Source: Phylloscopus collybita
Taxonomy: Eukaryota > Chordata > Aves > Passeriformes > Phylloscopidae
Assembly: GCA_027886175.1 (NCBI GenBank)
Contig: JAJNNQ010000029.1
Span: 5,140,501-5,204,500, forward strand
Reading direction: 5' to 3'
Length of the DNA: 64,000 bases
Shown: positions 38,410 to 47,966 of the stretch, in pieces
Position numbering within the stretch: position 1 is the first letter of the stretch
How the letters are laid out: each line of letters begins with the position of its first letter
The notes under the pieces: model-generated
The model's database searches: none
Seen by the model: the letters and a program-made list of their open reading frames with translations, nothing else
What the model was told of the DNA's origin: nothing
Position numbers and translations under genes: made by a program

Positions 38410-40044
38410 ATCATTTTATGAGGTTGAAACCACAGATTTGGAGGAAATGCTGGGCATCTGGGGTACCAGATTCAATTTCTTCTGCTCCCTAAGGAAATAT
38501 CATTCCAGTCTCTCAGAAGATACCATATTTACAAAGCCATCTGAAAGAGGGCAATCTCCACCTTACCTGTTTGTGCTGTTCTCATTTTTGCTGTAATTGA
38601 ACACTCAGTGAAGCAGGAGCAGGACCCAGATGTCTCACTACACAAATAAGCATCACAAAATCTTAGCCAAACAGACCGTCCTGGTCTCTGACCCAAAAGC
38701 ACATTTGAATATTCTATGCCAAGGAAGGCAACTCAGACAGAAAGAACTACGGCAAGCCCACATCTGTACACCATACAGAGAAATGGTGTAGGACCAGCAG
38801 TTAAGATGCTAACATGAAAGACCTTGGTTCATACCCATGGTCTGCTTCTAGCAGAGGAGCTCCTCACATGCATGCTGAAACGGTTCACCTAGTACCACAA
38901 AATCAGTTTACTCCACAGTATGACCCTGCTTGCTAAAAGGAAGGTCCTGCTATTGCCCCTCACCCCAGTGAACTAAGCCCCCAGTGTTTTCTTAATAGTC
39001 AGCAGAGGTGGAAGGGGATGACTGCATGGGGTAATTTGCAGTGGGAACCTAATTTAGCCTCCTGAATCCCTTTCTAGAAGAAGTACGTTCTCCATTGTGG
39101 AGAGTAGCGAGTTGAGTTAAGTGCCGTCGCTACACAGCTAGCAGAGAGTTGCCAGATTCTAAATGCCGAAGCCTGAGACAGTCCCAGACATGATTAGTAG
39201 GTCCAGCACATGACATGCAGAGCACATGCTGTGGAAAGGTCTCCCAGTCTATGCCCAGTAAGTCTGACATGCCCAGTATGTGCACATGATTTATCCACAT
39301 ATGCTTGCCGTGCTGTCTGGCACTCAGAAAAGCAGACGATTGTTGCAAAAGAATGGGAAGTCACACCCTATGCACTCCTCACAGGCATCTTATTGTGCAA
39401 TTGGGGTAGCTCCACAAGATACCTGCTGAACGCAGCCTTACTTAGTTTTACAGACATGGAATTAAAAAGCTAAAACTAATTTCATTTACATCTAAAACTG
39501 GAAGATTTCTTTTGGCTCACCTGTCAAAACAAGAGGAAAAATAGGTAACTTTCCCAGGCTCAACTACACCTCTGTGGACAGATCCTTCCATAAGGAGCCC
39601 AGAAGTATTGCCATTTTGCTGTTGTCTGTTTCAGCAACAGATTACTTAACTTTGATTAATGCATTGCCTTTCTTTTGTTTGTGCATCAGACAACTGTATA
39701 CAATAAATCATATATCCTCTATGAATCCATAGCAGGAGCTGCAACTTTTTTTGCACGAGGAGGTTCACTCCAAAGCAAAATTATCCAAGAATTTATCCTA
39801 ACAATGAAAACACAACACAGAAACATATATAGCTGAATTGGTATTAAAAATATTTAAGTTTTAGCTATAGCCTCTGTCAATGATCAACACTCAATGCAGG
39901 TAATTTTCTTACAAGAAAGTAATAAAAAAATAAATGCAGAATTTCCATGGTGTGGCTCCTTTCCAGTAAGTCCACTACAATTGTGCAATGTGAGCATGAG
40001 ATGATTGTTCAGCACCTTGCATGGAGGAAGCAGGGCAGCAAGTA

Positions 40045-41855
40045 AGATTGAAATGCAGGATTTCAGGAGAGATAACTTTAGGCTCTTCAAGGATCTTCTT
40101 GGAAGAATCCCATGGGAACAGGCCCTGCAGAGAAGAGGGGTCCAAGAGAGCTGGTCAATAAATATTCAAGCATCGCCTCTTCCAGACTCAAGACCAGTGC
40201 ATCCTGATAAGTAAGAATGGAGCAAAGAGGGCAAGACAGCTGCATGTATGAGCAAAAACCTCCGTCAAAAGTGAAGCACAAGCAGGAGAAAGTGAAAGCA
40301 CCAAGTGAAAGCAGCAACTTTCAGCAGAAACTGGGACCAAATAAAAAGATGCTGTCCTGATGGAATGCATTCACAAGTGCTGAGGGAGCTGGCAGACTCA
40401 AGCACAGCTGGGCTGCTTGCTGTTGTCTTGGAACAGTCATGGCAACCAGGAGAGGTATCTTAGGACCGGAAGAAAGCAAATGTCACTCCAGCCTTCAAAA
40501 TGGGAAAGGAGGAGGACCTAGAGAACTACTGGCCAGCCAGCCCTACCTTGATCCCTGGAAAGAGGATGGAGGGCCTCATTCTGGAGGCCATCCATCCACA
40601 TGGATGTCAAGAAGGTGATCAGAATTAGTCAGCATGGATTCAGGAAAGGGGAATCATACTTAACCAACCTGATTTCTTTCCATGATGGGACAACTACCTG
40701 GATGGATGAGGGGAAAGCAGTGGCTATTTTCTACTTTGACTTCAGCAAGGCTTTAGATCCTGTCTCACATGGTAACCTCATAGGCAGGTTCAGGAAGCAC
40801 AAACTAAAAAAAGTAAACAGTGAGTTGGACTGAGAACTGGCTGAATGGCAGGTCCCAAATAGATGCAATCAGTGGCACAAGGTCCAGTTGGAGGCTCATC
40901 ACAAGTGGTGTCTCCCAAGGGTCAATACTGGGCCCAGTGTTGTTTAATTTGTTCAGTAGTGACTGAGACAAAGAGACAGCAGGTCACTGATAACACCAGG
41001 CTGGGAGGAGTGGCCAATACCCCAGAGTGCAGCCTGGACAGGATGGAGAGATGAGCAGAGAGGAACTGCCTGAAATTCAACAAAGGCAAAAGCAGGATCC
41101 TGCATTTCACTGTGGAGAATAACCCCAGGCACCGGCACAGGCTGGGGTCTGATCTGCTGGAAAGCAGCTCTGTGGAGAAGGATCTGGGGGTCCTGGTGGA
41201 CAACAAGCTGTCCATGAGCCAGCAGTGTGCTCTGGCGGCCAAGAAGGCCAATGGTGTCCTGAGCTGCATCAGGAACAGCATTGCCAGCAGGACAAGGGGA
41301 GTGATCCTGTCCTTCTACTCAGCCCATGCAAGGCACATCTAGGTGCTGTGCCCAGCTCTGGGCTCCTCAGGACAAGAGAGACATGGAGCTCCTGGGAGAG
41401 ACCAGCAGAGGCCTATGAAGATGACCAAGAGACTGAAGCATCTCCTATATATAGAAAGGTGGAGGAAGCTGGGCCTGTTCAGCCTTGAGAAGAGATCACT
41501 CAGAGGTGATCTTGATGTACCGAAGTATCTGAAAGAACAATGTCAATGGGATAGAATCATGCTCTCCTTGGTGGCTCTGAGCAATAGGACAAAGGCAATG
41601 GGCAGAAACTGATGCACAGCAAGTTCCACCTGAACATGAGGAAGAACTTCCTTACTGCGCAGGTGACCAGGCACTAGAACAGATTGCCTGGAGAGATTGT
41701 GGAGTGTCACTCACTGGAGATAGTCAAGAACCATCTCAATGCAATGCTGTGCTATGTGCTCTAGTAGGCCCTTCTTGAGCAGAAAGGTTGGAATAGATGA
41801 TCCTACCAGTGGTCCCTTTCAACCTGACCCATTCTGTGATCCTGTGATACTATAA
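40045..41855 (+). mobile_element. CR1 LINE, longest copy, with ORF2 reverse-transcriptase remnants (intron 1)
   Basis: About 1.8 kb of 5'-truncated CR1. The left part matches the region just before the RT domain (TTGGAAGAATCCCATGGGAA). The 40600-40833 frame reads QHGFRKGESYLTNLISF and then FYFDFSKALDPVSH, the RT block with the first catalytic Asp. A plus-strand frame near 40905-40955 reads [15 protein letters not shown]. The catalytic YADD-type box is lost: about 39 bases appear deleted and the site now reads VTDNTRLGG, with flanking frameshifts. The 3' part (CTCTGTGGAGAAGGATCTGG, CATGAGGAAGAACTTCC) runs to ATTCTGTGATCCTGTG. The copy is dead and antisense to NTRK2. The left border is approximate. 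Confidence 0.9.
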
Positions 41856-41987
41856 TATTACATTTAGTAGCTATATAAAAACACAGAATCTCCATATGTG
41901 CATTTCAGGACAGGCGGTAGTTTGGTTTGCCTTTTGCAGTTTCTGAAAATAGACATTCACAATCAACCAGGAATTAAGATGCATCCC

Positions 41988-42011
41988 AATTATATATGAT
42001 CATATATAATT
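41988..42011. repeat. Perfect 24-bp AT-rich palindrome
   Basis: AATTATATATGA is followed with no spacer by its reverse complement TCATATATAATT. It is located about 130 bp after the end of the CR1 copy and is probably a simple-sequence palindrome. Confidence 0.85.
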
Positions 42012-43158
42012 TAACAGCAGTGATGTACTACATACATCTGGATGAAGTGATCTTCACAAACATAACAGCATCCTGTATAAAAGCATATTCACAACCCAAG
42101 CAGTAGAAGGTTTCAAACCTCTACAGATTTATCTCTTCATTTGAAATGCATGTAAATTAGTGAATTTATACAGTCTGCTTTGCTTTTTAAAGGACAGTTT
42201 TTAAAGAGCAGTTTTTCAGAGGTAACAAGCTAAATATGCACCTGACATTAACAACATACAGAAGCAGTTTTAGAGTTCTTTGCTCCATTATCTGCTACAC
42301 TTCTCCTGCTTTGGCAAGGATATCTGGATGACCACCTTAAGGGTCACACTCTTACACATTTGTGCAGTGACAGATGACAAACATGGGAGAAAGAGAAATG
42401 CAATCAGAAAAAAAAAGAGCAAAAAAAAAGCACACACCCTGCCCGCCCCCTGCAAAAAAAAAAAAAAGCCCCAAAAAGAGAGAGAGATGGGGGGGTCCCT
42501 CTTTACTTCAAAATGAAAACCAAAATGGAAAAATCAGGCCCATGTTCAGTTACATAAATTTTTTTGCTCTACAGTAATTAGGGATCCAGAATATTGCTAA
42601 GCTACTTTCTCTGTTACACTTGTCAGCATAAAAATAATGGAGAAAAAATAGAAAATGAGAAATCTGGAAAATGCCATCCTAAAGATATCACAGGCTGCAC
42701 TGCCAAGCCCTATTTTCTCATTAGTATGGAAAAAAATGGACATTTCTTGAAAAAACGTGTTCAAGACCAAATCCCACATTTCAGTATATACACCCCAAGC
42801 CCTTCTCAAAACTCTTGAGTGACCAAAGATATGGTGGGAGAGACCATGTTTCTTCCACCCTGCCCAACACTGATGCCTCCTGATGTATGATGCTCTCTTC
42901 CAGCCTCATGAGCTGTTTTGTCTGTGCCTGATTGAGACACCCTCAGTGGAAACCCTAAGGTGCCCCATCAGTCTGCCAAACCAGAAGGGCAATGTCTAAA
43001 ACAAGGCATACAAAAGGTTCCCTGGGAGCAAAAAAAAGAACATATATAAAATTCAATGCTTTGTGATCCTGGAGTATTTTTAGAACCTAGAAATTAAAAA
43101 ACTGGTTTTCACAGTGCTTACTTTTAACTCACCTTAATTAATTATCCAGATCTTGAAA

Positions 43159-43166
<8 letters not shown>

Positions 43167-43187
<21 letters not shown>
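43167..43187. repeat. Poly-A tract (A21) in intron 1
   Basis: Twenty-one adenines in a row, with no recognisable retroposed body on either side. Confidence 0.85.
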
Positions 43188-43190
<3 letters not shown>

Positions 43191-46100
43191 AGATTCCTCA
43201 AGGAAGCTGTTACATCACCACTCCCCAAAACACCTTTAATAATTTGTAGTCTGGTGCCTCATGTTTTATTATACAATTCCAAGTCACCAGAAATAACTTC
43301 TCAATCCAGCCAAGTCATGCACAGTGAGAAGTTGCTTTGAGGAGGAAGGGGCTAGAGGCTGAGGAGCCTTGTAGACAGTTTTATAGGACATTAAATCTAC
43401 AACAGTCTCAAAATCTAGAATAAAAAAGACTCAAAATACCAACAGCTCTGAGCTTCAATGAATTTAAACATGCCCTTTTTTTCAGAACAAGCTCACATGA
43501 CTTGTTAAATAATTTACTCTATAAATTACTTATCCTGTCTTACTTACTAACAATTCTAGAGTGCTTTATATAACTGCATTAGAAATTTATTTTGTGGTTT
43601 TGAAACGTACGCAATACACAATCACCTCTCTTTTAATAGGCAAGAGCTTGAAAGTCACCTACTATTTTGTTGGCAAGCAGTTCTTCCTGAAAAACACCAA
43701 TTAATTTCAAACCTCATTCACCTGAATAATCGTAAGTAAACATATTAAAAACTTGATAGCAGAACTGTGAGGCTAGGCCAGGAATATACTTGTACTGCAA
43801 GATGTCACTTTTAAATCAAAGTCTTTGAAGAGTCATGTACACTGAGATACAACAGCAATACATTTTTCTTAATAAGAAAATATTAAACTGGTCCTTTTAC
43901 AAGAAGTCCTGACCACTCCAAAAATTTCTCAATACTATCCTATTATATATTTTTACATGAGTGATCTTGTCAAGGCCTACTTATTTGCCATTATGTCTAC
44001 AATGCATGGATTTTACAAAACTGATAAAGTCATTTTGCTTTTGTCACTCTTGGTCCTTGGCTTTTAAAGTATCAATGACTAATACCATTTATCCTAATGC
44101 AGGATCTCACTCTGGAGTTCAATTTAATTGCAGTAATACCAAAGTGACCAAAAAATTATTACAAGTACAGTTTGTTATGATCAGCACCAGTACTTGCTTT
44201 CCAGATAAAGACCAGCCCACGTCATCATGTTAACCAACTGGGCAAATCTAAAATCTGTCTTATTTACCGTAGTAGAAAACTATGCAAAAACAGCCAGGAA
44301 GGGAAAGAGTGAGAGAGATGACTAACAAAGCACCAGGCATAAATACTCTTCTGCCCTCCCACACCAAGTTTCAGCAGCTGGCCTTCATAGGGCTGATGCA
44401 AAAGCACCCTCTCCATAGATTTGGATTTAAGAAATAGCTGGACTGGGACAAGACTGCTTATAAACTCTAAAGCACAATCCACCTGTGAATCAAAACAGAG
44501 GTGAAGCACCTGGGTTTTAAGTGGTTGAGGCTGCCAGATACATGGTACCTCATCTCTGTTATTCCTGCTGCACCATCCCATCCTTTTTGTCTCTTAAAGC
44601 CAAGTGGAAAACCCTGGCTGCCCACTCACATCGTGCCTGCTCAGTGCCATCCAGCTGGCTCACAGCCAATCCTCTGCACCACCATGGGCTTCACATACAC
44701 ACCCTGACCATGCAGTTATCCCAAAGATCCCAGTGCTGTTGGCTGGGCTAAGGAATTCACCAACATGAATCCACTTCTGTCAAGACCAGGACATAACCAA
44801 CAAGCAAAGGACTGATTTCAGTAAATACTCAGGAAATACATGCAAATAAATTCTTCAAATTAATTGTCTTATACTTTTCACATGTTATTTATACCAAGAG
44901 TAATTCCACCAGAAACCAATGCATATCTGCAGAGCGCATAAAAGAAGAACCAGGCCTGAAGCTACACAAGTGAAATGTAACACTCCAGTCTCTTAAACCT
45001 GATTTTTAGCTAGAATTAGACAAGATCTGTGGTGCTAAAAACAGTTTGACAATCTGTACCTACTGTATTAGAACTGCTTCTGTACGTACTTAGTGTTTAC
45101 CGACCTCACACAATGAAATAACATGACAGCTACCGCAGTTCAGTTTTTAATTAGTCTATAAACCAATTAAAGGGTCCCTGTGTTTTATGTTGAAAGCACG
45201 CATGAAAAGACCATCTTAAATATGTGCAACAGCATCTCCTGAGAAATCCATGACTCAAAATTATTTTTAGATCACCAAACACAACGTGCAATGTCACAGA
45301 ATGATACAGTAAAAACCAAAAAGAACTATAAAGACAATGATGCTCAAAAAACCCAGAAAAATTAAAGCCAAAGTATCAATGCAAAATTACTAGACAGGTT
45401 TTAAGGTGATAATGGAAGAAAACATATTTACAATATGTGTTTTCTGTTCCGGCCTTTCCAAACAGAAATTAAATTCTAGAGGAAAATTGTTCAGTTACTT
45501 CTAAACAGAATGCACTGGATAAAAAGGCTTCCAAAGCCTATAAAAATTATCACAGATGCATAGCTCATACTATTTTTTTTTCTATTTAAGCAATCTACAG
45601 AATACTACAGAATACAAACATCTGAATCAGTAACAGTTATAACTCAGAAAGACCATTTCTTTAGCACAGGTCCTAAAAAATCCCAGAAAGGTAGGCCATA
45701 CATGAGTAGTAGAAATTAATGCCTCCAGCTTTTTCCCCAAGCACATGCAGGGAAATGCAGCAAATTGACTTCAACAAACTGCAGGAATGTAGCCCAAAGG
45801 CTAGTATTTAATCTGAAGTCATACAATATTTCACAGTACTTTTTAATTTCTTCTGAAAGACACTGAAAAACAGGAGGATGGAGAATACAAATAGCGAGAA
45901 GTCTGTATAGATTTGGGGCAAATATGGTGGTATCTTTTACATTAAATGCCACAGAAAGCAATTCAAAAACAGGGGTAGTAAAATATGAACAAAACAGCTT
46001 GAGAAGGTTTTTTTCACGAGATCTATCACCTACACATCCAGTATCCAAAATTTTCAGCTCTGCAAGAGGTTTTCTTAGGCAATGTACATGAATGCCATGG

Positions 46101-46406
46101 TGCTCTGAGCTGTGAAATGATGCAGGATTTAACATGAAAAGCTACAGAACTCCCTCACCAAACATGTCTTTGAGGCCAGGGAGGATGGAAGCACCACATG
46201 AGAATGAGAGGATAAACAACTTTTTTATTAGGGTTCTCTAATTCGCTCCCAATTGCTGATAAGCAGCACTATGTTCATTCCTCTGCAGGTTTTGTATTTT
46301 TTCCTTCCAGCCACCTCCACTGAGAAGGTCAAAGCAGGTTCGCATTCCTATGGTTAGGGCATGAAAGGCAGTTTGCTGTCACTTTCTGCCGCATCTCTTC
46401 CTTTAC

Positions 46407-46458
46407 TTTTTTTTTTCTTTTTTTTTTTTTTTTCTTTTTTTTTTTTTCTTTTTTTTTT
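46407..46458. repeat. T-rich low-complexity tract at the 5' end of intron 1
   Basis: Poly-T runs separated by single C residues, ending in (GT)n and lying about 500 bp inside intron 1. On the transcript strand this is a purine (A-rich) run. It yields spurious Lys- and Phe-rich reading frames on the two strands. Confidence 0.9.
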
Positions 46459-46952
46459 GTGTGTGTACGAAAATAAGAGGAGAAATCTGGGGCGAAGGGG
46501 AAGCCACCCCCCAAAACTCTCGGTTCGCAGCGATAAACTGAAGGAATGAATTTTTTTAAAAATAAATAAATAATAATAATAAAAAAAAAAATAGAAAAAC
46601 CCTTCGTTTCATACCTGCTGCCGCCGAGGTGCGGGCTGAGCGGTGCGCAACCCCCGGAAGCAGCTGGGGCAAGGGTCGGAGGCGAAGCCCCAGCCCCGTC
46701 CCGCTCCCCGGCTGCCCCGTGGTCCCGCTGCAGCCGGCGCCGACCCCCGCCCCGGTCCCCCCGACCTGCATAGCGAACAATTAGGATTCATCATCTAAAC
46801 GGACTGGCAGCGGCAGCTCTGGTAAGCCGCGGCCAAATAAAATCACACGGAGCTTTTAGGCTTCAAGCCACCGCATCTGCCCGCGGAGCAAGAGCCTCTA
46901 GGCGTGGGTCAGTTCCCCGTCGCCCCCGCGCCCGGCCCCGGGCCGTACTCAC

Positions 46953-47161
46953 ATCTCGGTAACATTGTCGCCCTCGGCGCTCCTCTGCGGCACGGGGAAG
47001 GAGGCGATGCCCGGCGACGATCCCGTGCACCAGATCCGCCAGGAGCTGCAGCCGCAGGACGCGGGGCAGCCCAGCGCACCCGGCCAGCAGCCCAGCACCA
47101 GGCAGCACAAGCCCCACAGCCGCGCCAGGCCGGGCCCCGGCCTTCGCCGCCAGGACACCAT
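46953..47161 (-). CDS. NTRK2: NTRK2 coding exon 1: signal peptide and LRR N-terminal cap
   Basis: Reading leftwards from the ATG at 47161, 69 codons plus two bases encode residues 1-70. The start MVSWRRRPGPGLARLWG is followed by a hydrophobic Leu/Cys/Val stretch, giving a signal peptide of about 31 residues. The LRR N-cap follows, with Cys32, Cys36, Cys38 and Cys45 (GCPASCGCSS, then RIWC), the spacing seen in TrkB. The exon ends in ...GDNVTE plus AT, and the donor is GTGAGTAC, so Ile70 is split by the intron. The start has a strong context (A at -3, G at +4). An in-frame TGA lies 43 codons upstream (47288-47290) with no ATG between, which fixes this methionine as the first in frame. The exon lies in a CpG island. 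Any non-coding 5' exons upstream cannot be placed from sequence alone. Confidence 0.97.
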
Positions 47162-47683
47162 GCTCACTCCAGCACTGCCCCGACGGCCTCCTCCTGCTCC
47201 CGCCGCCGTCGCCGCCGCCGGTGCCGGGGCGCACGACCGGAGGGTGCGCAGCCTTCCGCGCCGCGGGCGGGCACCTCGCACCGGGGCTCACATGGGCGCG
47301 CCGCAGCCGCAGCCACAGGCGCCCCGCGGCGCTGACGGCCGCGGGCGCTTCGCGGGGCGGCGGGGGCCGGCGCTGGGCGCCGCGGCGGACAGGGGCGAGC
47401 GGGGCCTCCGGCGCGGCGCGGCACCTGCCCCTGGCCCCGCGAGCGGACAGCGGCTCCGCCTGCCCCCGCGGCTGCTGCCGATGATGCTGCAAAACGCGCG
47501 GGGCGGCGGGGGCAGGTGGCGGAGGCTGCGCTCCTATCTGCGGGGGCTCGGGCGGCCGCTGCCCGCCGGAGGGACGGCGAGCGGGCGGCGAGGGAGGCGC
47601 AGCGAGCGGCGGCGGCGGGGCTCAGAGCTCCGCGCTCGCCCCTTTACGCACCGTCTCCTCCTCCCTCCAGCTGATAATAAAGC
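47162..47683 (-). other. NTRK2: Probable NTRK2 5' leader upstream of the start codon
   Basis: GC-rich sequence with a CGG-rich tract just upstream of the start (47198-47220 on the plus strand). The whole ~600 bases upstream of the start contain one AUG only, at 47293-47291, which is followed immediately by a TGA. A TATA-like CTTTATTATC (transcript strand, about 47673-47682) marks one possible upstream limit. A splice acceptor ending TTATCAG at the same place is an alternative, so this could be a spliced leader. The extent is inference. Confidence 0.5.
47288..47293 (-). promoter_or_regulatory. Upstream start-stop element (AUG UGA) in the NTRK2 leader
   Basis: On the transcript strand ATG is directly followed by TGA, in the same frame as TrkB and 130 bases before its start. 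The context is weak (C at -3). It blocks any in-frame N-terminal extension and is the only upstream ATG in about 600 bases. Start-stop elements are known to hold initiating ribosomes; such an effect here is inference and depends on the leader reaching this far. Confidence 0.6.
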
Positions 47684-47729
47684 AGCTCCGGCTCCTGCTC
47701 CAGCCCAAGACGGGGAGCTGCCGGCAAAG

Positions 47730-47746
47730 TGACGTGGGGCTGACGC
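47730..47746 (+). promoter_or_regulatory. NTRK2: Tandem CRE-like sites (TGACGT and TGACGC)
   Basis: TGACGT (47730-47735) and TGACGC (47741-47746) are direct repeats 11 bp apart, about one helical turn. They sit about 570-585 bases upstream of the start codon, next to a TATA-like box at about 47673-47682. Two adjacent cAMP-response-like elements that bind CREB have been reported in the rodent trkB P2 promoter, so conserved activity-dependent control is plausible. The motif is seen; binding is inferred. Confidence 0.65.
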
Positions 47747-47781
47747 AGAGAGGGGCAGAAACTCCACAAAATGAGCCTGAA

Positions 47782-47783
<2 letters not shown>

Positions 47784-47817
<34 letters not shown>

Positions 47818-47833
47818 AGGAAAAAAAAAAAAA
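47784..47833. repeat. Poly-A tract in the promoter (A32, short break, A13)
   Basis: Thirty-two adenines, GAAGG, then thirteen adenines, about 40 bp upstream of the CRE-like pair. Long A-tracts of this kind resist nucleosome wrapping. The exact length is unreliable in assembled sequence. Confidence 0.9.
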
Positions 47834-47849
47834 GGCAAGGGATGGAGGA

Positions 47850-47877
47850 GGGGGGGGGGAGCGGGGGAAAGGGAGGG
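47850..47877 (+). promoter_or_regulatory. G-quadruplex motif in the NTRK2 promoter
   Basis: G10-AGC-G5-AAA-GGG-A-GGG on the plus strand (template side for NTRK2), with short loops that satisfy the canonical G4 rule. It is adjacent to the poly-A tract and about 700 bp upstream of the start codon. Confidence 0.65.
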
Positions 47878-47931
47878 TGGCGAAGAGCAGATACCAATAG
47901 GCAGCTTGCACTTGAGCTTTCAGCCTCGCAC

Positions 47932-47966
47932 GTACATGTACATGTACATGTACACACACACACACT
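47932..47966. repeat. Palindromic (GTACAT)n repeat joined to a (CA)n repeat
   Basis: A 22-bp perfect palindrome made of GTACAT units (47932-47953) runs directly into an (AC)n tract. Alternating purine-pyrimidine sequence of this type is prone to Z-DNA and cruciform formation. It is upstream of the promoter G4 motif. Confidence 0.85.

Larger units (their letters stand above)
27834..46952 (-). other. NTRK2: NTRK2 intron 1 (after the signal-peptide exon)
   Basis: A 19.1 kb intron with donor GTGAGTAC and acceptor CTTTTTCAACAG. It holds two CR1 fragments (37541-38106 and 40045-41855), one solo LTR (33327-33912), a poly-C tract (38378-38409), a 24-bp palindrome (41988-42011), poly-A tracts (43167-43187) and a long T-rich tract (46407-46458). 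Its first ~340 bases belong to the CpG island. No other coding exon is recognised. Confidence 0.9.
1..47161 (-). other. NTRK2: NTRK2 (TrkB) gene, 5' half: first eight coding exons and their introns
   Basis: Eight minus-strand exons join in frame (209, 75, 72, 69, 155, 137, 133 and 300 coding bases) into the first ~384 residues of a TrkB receptor tyrosine kinase: signal peptide, Cys-rich LRR N-cap, three LRR exons, LRR C-cap, Ig-C2 domain 1 and Ig-C2 domain 2. All introns are GT-AG. TrkB is a plasma-membrane receptor on neurons that binds BDNF and NT-4 and signals through Ras/ERK, PI3K and PLC-gamma. The transmembrane helix, kinase domain and alternative truncated tails are outside the window, past position 1. 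Identification rests on near-identity to remembered avian TrkB protein and on cysteine positions that match family spacing. TrkA and TrkC share the layout but not the residue-level match. Confidence 0.97.

Noticed and set aside
47162..47281. 40-codon in-frame N-terminal extension of TrkB
   Set aside because: The apparent first codon is GTG and an in-frame TGA lies just upstream (47288-47290). The ATG at 47161 has a strong context and precedes a normal signal peptide.
47164..47424. Upstream frame ending two bases before the TrkB start, considered as a uORF
   Set aside because: Its start is GTG and the frame contains no ATG, so there is no ordinary initiation site.
46863..47492. 209-codon minus-strand frame overlapping exon 1
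   Set aside because: It has no ATG (the listed start is TTG) and lies in a shifted frame over the CpG island, giving Arg/Ala/Gly/Pro-rich sequence. A shadow of GC-rich composition.
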